Shown here piece by piece: positions 58,062-64,000 of a stretch of DNA of 64,000 nucleotides. The notes beneath the pieces were generated by a model. It was not told the origin of the DNA and did no database searches. It saw only the letters and a list, made by a program, of their open reading frames with translations. The position numbers were made by a program, and so were the translations under genes. The stretch spans positions 1 to 64,000 of the forward strand of contig JAPLKS010000020.1 of the NCBI GenBank assembly GCA_026387915.1, given 5' to 3'. Numbering within the stretch: position 1 is the stretch's first letter; each line of letters opens with the position of its first letter. This DNA is from Gemmatimonadota bacterium. GTDB lineage: Bacteria > Gemmatimonadota > Gemmatimonadetes > Gemmatimonadales > Gemmatimonadaceae.

Positions 58062-59359
58062 TCACCGTGGCCGTTCGCGCCGACGTCTCGCGCTTGTCCG
58101 CTGCCGAGCGGACCATCCTCTTTGATCGATCAACCAGTGCCGACCCGGCGATTCGAGCGGCAACCGCTCGGCTCATTGAACGCGTGCGCCTCGAAGGGGA
58201 CGCAGCCCTCATGGCGATGGCGCGCGAATTTGACGGAGCATCACTCGAGGCACTCGAGGTCCCACGCACGGCATGGCGTCGCGCACTGGAAACACTGGAT
58301 CCCACGCTCATCGCCGCTCTCGAGCGTGCGGCCGAAAATATTCGGCAGGTGCACGAAGCCTTCAAGCCGGTCGCCCGTGAAGTCGTGACGGCGGATGGCG
58401 TGGTCGTGGGGCGGCGTCCCGATCCCTTGGCGCGTGTGGGGGTGTATGCGCCGGGTGGACGCGCCACGTATCCGAGTAGCCTGCTGATGGGCGCCGTCCC
58501 CGCTCGCGTCGCGGGGGTTGGCACCGTGATCGTCTGCTCGCCCCCAACGGCCACAGGACTGCCGGCGGCAGTGCTGCTCGCGGCCGCCGAGATTGCTGGT
58601 GTGGATCGTATGTTCGCCGTTGGGGGAGCCGGCGCGATCGCTGCGCTCGCATTCGGCACCAACAGTATTCCGCGAGTGGATCGTATTGTGGGGCCGGGCA
58701 ATGCGTACGTTGCAGAGGCGAAGCTTCAGGTTGCTGGCACCGTAGCGATCGATTCACCGGCAGGCCCCAGCGAACTCTTGGTCATCGCGGATGAGTTTGC
58801 GGACGCGGACGTTATCGCACGCGAAATTGTGGCGCAGGCGGAGCATGACCCGCTCGCTGCCGTCGTCCTTGTGACCACCGCGCCATTGCTGATCGACGCA
58901 GTGGAACGGGCGCTCGCGCCACTCATCGCCACCACACCTCGCGCGATGATTGTTCGCGAGGCGCTCGCCGCTCGCGGTGGGTTGGTCACCGCTGCAACGC
59001 TCGCCGAGGCAGAAGCATTTGCGGCGGAGTACGCGGGAGAACATGTGTTGGTAGCCTGCCGAGACGGCGACGGCGTCACCGCGCGGCTTCGCAATGCCGG
59101 CACCGTTTTTGTCGGCACCGCAAACAGTGTCGCGTTCGGCGATTATCTCAGCGGCGCCAACCATGTGCTGCCGACGGGTGGTTTGGCGAGGAGTTATTCT
59201 GGACTATCCACGATCGATTTTTATCGCTGGACGACGTGGCAGCGCGTCGACCGTGCGGCCGCCGCGCGTCTCGCCGCAGATGTAGGAATCCTCGCGGACG
59301 CCGAGGGATTGCCGGGGCACGCCGCCACGGCACGACACTGGATGGAGGGGACACCATAA
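58058..59359 (+). CDS. hisD: Histidinol dehydrogenase
   Basis: 433 residues. Oxidises histidinol to histidine in two NAD-dependent steps. GVYAPGGRATYPSSLLMGAVPA, IVGPGNAYVAEAKLQVAGTVAIDSPAGPSELLVIADE and the zinc/catalytic His/Glu region (AEHDPLAAVVL; GANHVLPTGG) are clear. The stop shares its last A with the hisC start (TAATG). Confidence 0.96.
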   Translation: MITVAVRADVSRLSAAERTILFDRSTSADPAIRAATARLIERVRLEGDAALMAMAREFDGASLEALEVPRTAWRRALETLDPTLIAALERAAENIRQVHEAFKPVAREVVTADGVVVGRRPDPLARVGVYAPGGRATYPSSLLMGAVPARVAGVGTVIVCSPPTATGLPAAVLLAAAEIAGVDRMFAVGGAGAIAALAFGTNSIPRVDRIVGPGNAYVAEAKLQVAGTVAIDSPAGPSELLVIADEFADADVIAREIVAQAEHDPLAAVVLVTTAPLLIDAVERALAPLIATTPRAMIVREALAARGGLVTAATLAEAEAFAAEYAGEHVLVACRDGDGVTARLRNAGTVFVGTANSVAFGDYLSGANHVLPTGGLARSYSGLSTIDFYRWTTWQRVDRAAAARLAADVGILADAEGLPGHAATARHWMEGTP

Positions 59360-60417
59360 TGCGCCGCAGGACGACGCAACTCGCGCGCGAGGACCTGGCG
59401 AAGATTCCGCTGTACAACGCCGATGCGCGCGTGGAAATCAACCTCGCTGACAACACGAATCTCTGGGGATCACCGCCGGCGGCGATCGCGGCCATGCAGT
59501 CGGTGGTCGACGGTGGCGCCGCAGGCTACCCTGATCTCTATGGTGCCTCGCTCAAACAGGCCGTCGCGCAGATTCATGGCGTTGAGGCGTCCTGCGTGGT
59601 CACGGGGAACGGTTCGGACGACGTGCTCGACTGCGCGGTGCGCGCGTTCGCTGGGGCGGGCGATCTCGTGGCGCACCCCGATCCCACGTTCGTCATGCTC
59701 CCAATCTTTGCGCAAATCAACGGCCTCCGACCAGTGGCGGTTCCGCTCACGGCTGACCATCAAATGGATGCTGACGCGCTGCTCGCGACCGGCGCGCGCA
59801 TTATTTATCTCTGCACCCCCAACAATCCCACCGGCACCGCCACACGTCCCGAAACAATCCTTCGGATCATTGCCGAAGCACCGGGGCTCGTGATCATTGA
59901 CGAAGCGTACGCCGAGTTCAGTGGCATGGACGGATTGATCGGGCAGGCGGCTGCGCTTGAGCGTGTGCTGGTGTGCCGTACGCTGTCCAAGGCATACGGC
60001 CTTGCCGGACTGCGCATCGGATACGGCGTGGCATCGCGTCACATCATTGACGCGGTCGAACGATCGCGTGGTCCGTACAAACTCAGCACGGTCGCTGAAG
60101 CAGCCGGCGTCGCCGCCATGCTCCAGGACGCAGACTGGGTACGCACGCACGCAGCGGAATGCGTCCGCAATCGCGACCGCTTGGCAGCGGAACTTGCCAC
60201 GCTCGGGCTGAGGGCGCTTCCGTCCGACGCGAACTTTCTGTGCATTCCAACTCCGCACGCTCTGGCGATCACGGCGCACGCACGATCACTTGGCATCGCG
60301 CTCCGCGCCTGGGCCAACCTTCCCAACATTGGTCCGGCACTACGTATTACCGCCGGTCCGTGGCCGATGATGGAGCGCGCATGCAGCGCCATCCGAGAGG
60401 CACTCGCGTGCGTGTGA
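59359..60417 (+). CDS. hisC: Histidinol-phosphate aminotransferase
   Basis: 352 residues from the ATG at 59359. PLP-dependent transamination. NLADNTNLWGSPPAA, VTGNGSDDVLDCAVRAF, YLCTPNNPTGTATRPE, VIIDEAYAEFSG, and the Schiff-base Lys in CRTLSKAYGLAGLRIGY near residue 213. The frame is open upstream inside hisD but has no other support. Confidence 0.95.
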   Translation: MRRRTTQLAREDLAKIPLYNADARVEINLADNTNLWGSPPAAIAAMQSVVDGGAAGYPDLYGASLKQAVAQIHGVEASCVVTGNGSDDVLDCAVRAFAGAGDLVAHPDPTFVMLPIFAQINGLRPVAVPLTADHQMDADALLATGARIIYLCTPNNPTGTATRPETILRIIAEAPGLVIIDEAYAEFSGMDGLIGQAAALERVLVCRTLSKAYGLAGLRIGYGVASRHIIDAVERSRGPYKLSTVAEAAGVAAMLQDADWVRTHAAECVRNRDRLAAELATLGLRALPSDANFLCIPTPHALAITAHARSLGIALRAWANLPNIGPALRITAGPWPMMERACSAIREALACV

Positions 60418-61001
60418 CGTTATTCGACTACGGCGCGGGAAATCTCCATTCTCTGGCCAAGGCACTGCAGGGGAGAGGTCGCGTCGTGGTGATCGAACCA
60501 AATCCAATCCGTGCGATTGAAACAGACTTTCTCGTCTTACCTGGCGTTGGCGCCTTTGGAGCGGCCTCCGCCGCGCTGGCTCCGGGCCGTGATGCTATGG
60601 CGACCGCAATCCGCGCCGGATTACCGACGTTGGGAATTTGTCTCGGTATGCAGCTGCTGTGCGACGCCAGCGACGAAGGGCCTGGTGACGGACTCGGCAT
60701 CGTGCCAGGGCGGGTCGAAAAACTGCGCGCGCGGCACACACCGCAAATCGGGTGGAACACCATTGATGACACCCGCGACGTACTCTTTGCAGCGCCGAGA
60801 CTCGGCATTGCATACTATGCCAACCGCTATGTGTGCCGCCCCACAGACCCTGATGTGGTGATCGCGTGGTCCGTGCATGAAGCAGATCGTTTTCCTGCGG
60901 CTATTCGGTGCGGTCGGGTGATTGGCGTGCAATTCCACCCAGAGAAAAGTTCGGCGCCCGGCCTCGCTTTTCTGCAACGCGTCATTGCGGAGGCTGCATG
61001 A
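60408..61001 (+). CDS. hisH: Imidazole glycerol phosphate synthase, glutaminase subunit
   Basis: 197 residues, GTG at 60408 with GAGAGG 7 nt before; GTG at 60414 is an alternative. FDYGAGNLHSLAKAL, the nucleophile Cys in LGICLGMQLLCD near residue 80, and the His/Glu in IGVQFHPEKSS near 174-179 form the triad. Works with HisF. Confidence 0.95.
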   Translation: MRVTLFDYGAGNLHSLAKALQGRGRVVVIEPNPIRAIETDFLVLPGVGAFGAASAALAPGRDAMATAIRAGLPTLGICLGMQLLCDASDEGPGDGLGIVPGRVEKLRARHTPQIGWNTIDDTRDVLFAAPRLGIAYYANRYVCRPTDPDVVIAWSVHEADRFPAAIRCGRVIGVQFHPEKSSAPGLAFLQRVIAEAA

Positions 61002-61711
61002 TTGTCATTCCCGCTATCGATCTTCGGGATGGATGTGTCGTGCAGCTGGTCGGCGGCGATTTTGCAAAGGAAGCGGTGCGCCTCGACGATCCGCGCGAAG
61101 TCGCACAACGGTGGACGCGGCTTGGTTTTTCGCGACTCCACATCGTCGATCTCGACGCCGCAACGGGGCGCGGATCCAATGCGCCGATCGTGCGCGAGTT
61201 GTTGCGCGATGCCAGCGTGCAGATACAGGTCGGCGGAGGTATTCGGACGACGGATCAAGTGACAGAGTTGTTCGACGCCGGCGCAACGAGTGTGGTGGTG
61301 GGCACGCGTGCGCTCGAAGATCGGGACTGGCTCGACGAAATGGCACACGACCACCCCTTTGGGATCATCGTGGCCGCCGATGTACGTGAGCGTCGCGTCG
61401 TCACGCATGGATGGGCGCGCGATTCTCGACGCTTGATTCTCGATGTGATCGAGGATCTCGCGGGACTGCCACTCGCGGGATTGCTGGTCACGGCGGTTCA
61501 CCGTGAGGGACAAATGAAGGGCACGGATCTGCCGCTGATGGAAGACGTCGCAGAGGCGAGTGCCTGGCCGGTCCTCGCCTCTGGCGGTATTGCTTCGCTC
61601 GCGGATGTACGTTCGCTCGAGGATCGCCGCATTGCCGGTGCGGTCCTTGGTATGGCGCTCTATACCGGTGCCATTGATCCCCACGTTCTTGTTGAGGAAT
61701 TTGCGCAATGA
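60998..61711 (+). CDS. hisA: ProFAR isomerase
   Basis: 237 residues, TIM barrel. VIPAIDLRDGCVVQL holds the first catalytic Asp, LHIVDLDAATGRGSN, QVGGGIRTTDQV and LLVTAVHREGQMKGTDL follow; the last has the second catalytic region (usually TDIxRDG, here TAVHREG). ATGA overlap with hisH, and its stop overlaps hisB. Confidence 0.93.
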   Translation: MIVIPAIDLRDGCVVQLVGGDFAKEAVRLDDPREVAQRWTRLGFSRLHIVDLDAATGRGSNAPIVRELLRDASVQIQVGGGIRTTDQVTELFDAGATSVVVGTRALEDRDWLDEMAHDHPFGIIVAADVRERRVVTHGWARDSRRLILDVIEDLAGLPLAGLLVTAVHREGQMKGTDLPLMEDVAEASAWPVLASGGIASLADVRSLEDRRIAGAVLGMALYTGAIDPHVLVEEFAQ

Positions 61712-62253
61712 ACACGCCTGTCATCATCACGCGCGAAACAAGCGAGACGGTCGTGCGTGTCGAGGCCGTGGTCGGCACCGGCGTCGCGCAAATCAAAACG
61801 CCTGAGCGTTTCCTTGATCATATGCTCACCGTGCTCGCCCGGTACTCCGGCGTCGATCTCACAGTATCCGCCACTGGTGACCTGCGCCATCACATCATTG
61901 AAGATGTGGCGCTGGCAGTCGGCGCCGCGCTCGCTGGTATCGTCCCGCCCGGTGCAGCGCGTTACGGCGAACGCACGGTCCCTATGGACGAGGCGCTCGT
62001 GCAGGCGGTGCTGGATGTCGGCGGACGGCCGTTCTACCGCGGCCCGTTGCCCAGCACACTGTACGAACACTTTATGCGCTCGTTCAGCGATGCGTCAAAG
62101 TTTACCCTGCATATCCGAGTGCTGCGCGGTTCCGATCGCCACCACGTCATTGAAGCGGCATTTAAGGCGCTGGGGTTTGCCTTGCGTCAGTCGCTCAGCG
62201 ATACCGGTAGCGTCTTCAGTACGAAAGGCGCGGTCCGGTTGGAGCGGTCGTGA
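61708..62253 (+). CDS. hisB: Imidazoleglycerol-phosphate dehydratase
   Basis: 181 residues, dehydratase only (no phosphatase domain). The metal-binding repeats are [12 protein letters not shown] near residue 66 and [19 protein letters not shown] near 145, with [17 protein letters not shown] near 36. The family usually has His where this reads Tyr (ARYSG). Overlaps hisA and hisF by 4 nt. Confidence 0.94.
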   Translation: MNTPVIITRETSETVVRVEAVVGTGVAQIKTPERFLDHMLTVLARYSGVDLTVSATGDLRHHIIEDVALAVGAALAGIVPPGAARYGERTVPMDEALVQAVLDVGGRPFYRGPLPSTLYEHFMRSFSDASKFTLHIRVLRGSDRHHVIEAAFKALGFALRQSLSDTGSVFSTKGAVRLERS

Positions 62254-63017
62254 CGCTCACCCGCCGGCTCATCGTCTGTCTCGATGTGCGCAATGGTCGC
62301 GTCGTCAAAGGGACCAATTTCGTGGGACTCCGTGACGTGGGAGATCCCGTCGCGCTCGCCGAGCAGTACGAACGCGACGGGGCGGATGAATTGGTGTTTT
62401 TGGATATTGCCGCAACGCACGAAGAACGAGCGACACTCCTCGACGTCGTTCGGCGTACGGCAGAGCGACTGTTTATTCCACTGACGGTCGGTGGCGGCAT
62501 TCGTTCGGTTGAGGACATCGCCTCCGTCTTGCGCGCAGGCGCCGACAAAATCGGAATCAATTCGGCGGCTGTGCATAACCCGTCGCTGATCAATGAGGGC
62601 TCGTCGCGATTCGGCGCGCAATGTATCGTTGCGTCTATTGATGCCAAGCGCGAGGGAGATCGCTGGGTGGTCTACACGTCCGGCGGCCGTACGCGCACGG
62701 ACCTCGACGCGGTAACATGGGCACAGGAGTGTGCGACGCGCGGTGCCGGGGAGATTTTGCTCACGAGCATCGATCGTGACGGTGCTCGCACCGGTTACGA
62801 CATTGCCCTCACGCAGGCCATTTCGTCTGTGGTCGATGTGCCGGTGGTCGCCAGCGGCGGGGCGGGGCTCCCTGAGCACGTCGCCGCGGCGATTGCCGAC
62901 GGGGGGGCGGACGCCGCCCTCGTGGCCGGTATTCTTCATGACGGAGTGACCACGATCGCGGCACTCAAAAGCGCGATGCGTATGGCCAACCTTTCAGTAC
63001 GAGACACTGCCGCATGA
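62250..63017 (+). CDS. hisF: Imidazole glycerol phosphate synthase, cyclase subunit
   Basis: 255 residues, TIM barrel, GTG start overlapping the hisB stop. [19 protein letters not shown] has the catalytic Asp near residue 12. [13 protein letters not shown] and the second catalytic Asp in [15 protein letters not shown] near 174 follow. Pairs with HisH. Confidence 0.96.
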   Translation: MTLTRRLIVCLDVRNGRVVKGTNFVGLRDVGDPVALAEQYERDGADELVFLDIAATHEERATLLDVVRRTAERLFIPLTVGGGIRSVEDIASVLRAGADKIGINSAAVHNPSLINEGSSRFGAQCIVASIDAKREGDRWVVYTSGGRTRTDLDAVTWAQECATRGAGEILLTSIDRDGARTGYDIALTQAISSVVDVPVVASGGAGLPEHVAAAIADGGADAALVAGILHDGVTTIAALKSAMRMANLSVRDTAA

Positions 63018-63793
63018 ACGAATCTGCCGATACGCTGATGCAAGCCGCCGCCGAAGTTGCGCGCATCGCCGGTGCGACGGCGCTCCAGTACTTCCACACG
63101 AATGTCGCCGTGGAATGGAAGGCAGACGGCACGCCGGTAACCATCGCTGATCGCGCCGCGGAGCGCGCCGCCCGTGACTGGATCGCCCAACGGTTTCCGG
63201 ACGACGGCATTCTCGGTGAGGAGTTCGGTGAGCAGGTAGGGCGAAGTGGGCGTCGGTGGATTCTCGACCCCATCGACGGAACCAAGTCGTTCGTGCGCGG
63301 CGTGCCACTGTGGGGTTCTCTGGTTGCCGTCGCCCATGACGACGTCGTACTGGCGGGCGCCGCGTCCTTTCCGCCTCTCTCAGAACTCATCGCGGCCGCT
63401 CCTGGCTGTGGCGCGTGGTGCAACGGCGTACGCGCCCACGTCAGCACGGTGGATACCATTGAGAGTGCCACCATGCTCGTCACAGACGACCGAACCCCAG
63501 GTCCGGCCGCCGCGCATCGCGGCTGGCAGGAGCTACACACGCGCGCCGCGGTCAGCCGAACATGGGGTGACTGCTACGGCTACCTCATGGTGGCCACCGG
63601 TCGCGCAGAAGTCATGATTGATTTCACGCTCGGGGACTGGGACGCCGCATGTTTTCAACCGATCATTACGGAAGCCGGTGGTGTGTTTACGGATCTCGTG
63701 GGGCATCCGACCGCGTTCGGCGGCAATGCGGTCGCGACCAACGCCGCGCTTGATACCGCCGTCCGCACGCTGTTGCGAGGTTCCACACCATGA
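63014..63793 (+). CDS. hisN: Histidinol-phosphatase, inositol-monophosphatase type
   Basis: 259 residues. FIG/IMPase fold with the metal motifs [10 protein letters not shown] near residue 67, [25 protein letters not shown] near 82, and the late [18 protein letters not shown] near 206. The phosphatase step is missing from hisB and is supplied here. ATGA overlap with hisF. Confidence 0.93.
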   Translation: MNESADTLMQAAAEVARIAGATALQYFHTNVAVEWKADGTPVTIADRAAERAARDWIAQRFPDDGILGEEFGEQVGRSGRRWILDPIDGTKSFVRGVPLWGSLVAVAHDDVVLAGAASFPPLSELIAAAPGCGAWCNGVRAHVSTVDTIESATMLVTDDRTPGPAAAHRGWQELHTRAAVSRTWGDCYGYLMVATGRAEVMIDFTLGDWDAACFQPIITEAGGVFTDLVGHPTAFGGNAVATNAALDTAVRTLLRGSTP

Positions 63794-64000
63794 CATGTGA
63801 TATTGCGGCATTGAACTTCGAGAAAAGCGGCGGCTTGGTTACGGTCGTCGCGCAGGACGCCCGCTCCGGTCGGGTATTGATGGTAGCGCACGCCGATGCG
63901 GAAGCCTTGCAGCTGAGCCTCGACACCGGCGAGATGCACTACCGTTCGCGCACGCGCGGTCTCTGGCACAAAGGCGCGACAAGCGGTAACACCCAGCAAC
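63790..64000 (+). CDS. hisI: Phosphoribosyl-AMP cyclohydrolase, N-terminal part (truncated by window end)
   Basis: 70 complete codons from the ATG at 63790 (overlapping the hisN stop) to the window end. [24 protein letters not shown] and [20 protein letters not shown] match the start of HisI, including the GLWHKGxTSGN signature. A fused HisE domain cannot be judged. Confidence 0.92.
   Translation, partial: MTCDIAALNFEKSGGLVTVVAQDARSGRVLMVAHADAEALQLSLDTGEMHYRSRTRGLWHKGATSGNTQQ

Noticed and set aside
1-64000. tRNA, rRNA, CRISPR arrays, insertion sequences, integrases and phage genes
   Set aside because: No T-loop-like GGTTCGAATCC with acceptor pairing, no rRNA blocks, no spaced direct repeats and no transposase or integrase motif was seen on either strand.

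Overview
The window is GC-rich bacterial chromosome, densely coded on both strands. It has no rRNA, tRNA, CRISPR array, insertion sequence or phage gene that I can find. Gemmatimonadota is the best guess for the source. The clues are a large glycine-rich TonB-dependent receptor, an RPA-type replication initiator beside a MerR-like gene, two glutamine synthetase families close together, glutamate-carboxypeptidase-like and PD40 secreted proteins, an outer-membrane/RND envelope, and little use of Shine-Dalgarno sites. This rests on protein style, not on a marker gene, so the phylum is an inference.

Layout. 0.1-5.4 kb: an SLC13-type anion transporter and a very large TonB-dependent receptor. 5.7-11.1 kb: type III glutamine synthetase (+), then on the minus strand type I glutamine synthetase overlapping an outer-membrane barrel gene. 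11.2-20.3 kb: a zinc-ribbon membrane protein, an HD-GYP response regulator, a tripartite RND efflux operon (TolC, adaptor, pump) and a histone-H1-like protein. 20.4-27.8 kb: MerR-like and RPA-like genes, a C-terminal processing protease, a PD40 propeller protein, and a tightly overlapping YhaM-type nuclease / glycosyltransferase / MFS unit. 27.8-29.9 kb: GT9 and FkbM genes for surface glycans (minus strand). 30.1-37.1 kb: class I fumarase, small and membrane proteins, an NrtR-like regulator with a DHA2 MFS transporter, an iron-trafficking protein and an MBL-fold hydrolase. 37.1-45.7 kb: a lipase-like hydrolase, two paralogous GT2 genes, an M28 peptidase, a degenerate aldo/keto reductase, an alkaline-phosphatase-superfamily enzyme and a DUF4956 membrane protein. 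45.8-50.8 kb: the arginine cluster, argCBD reading left and argR-argH reading right. 50.9-56.8 kb: an HTH protein, a cold-shock protein, ispG, a degenerate RSH-type HD protein, a P-loop-less tyrosine-kinase-like protein, a cupredoxin lipoprotein and a DsbA-like lipoprotein. 57.0-64.0 kb: hisGDCHABFN and the first 70 codons of hisI, cut by the window end.

Regulation. The his operon is preceded by a 28-codon leader ORF with five His codons clustered near its start and by a near-perfect rho-independent terminator with eight T's, which is a classic transcription attenuator. The arginine genes have 20-bp inverted repeats (8-4-8) overlapping the -10 elements of argC and argH, with argR between them. 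Several genes (slc13, argC, the HTH gene at 50953, hisL) have a -10-like hexamer ending exactly 7 nt before the start codon and no Shine-Dalgarno, which points to leaderless mRNAs. Most of the his operon is start/stop-overlapped, indicating translational coupling.

Four proteins look like enzymes that have lost key residues: the Nudix part of the NrtR-like regulator, the aldo/keto reductase, the RSH-type HD protein and the BY-kinase-like protein. I found no clear new defence or mobile system. The most interesting items are the his attenuator with a probably leaderless leader peptide, the MerR/RPA pair beside an H1-like protein, and the TonB receptor with a Spy/CpxP-like C-terminal extension.
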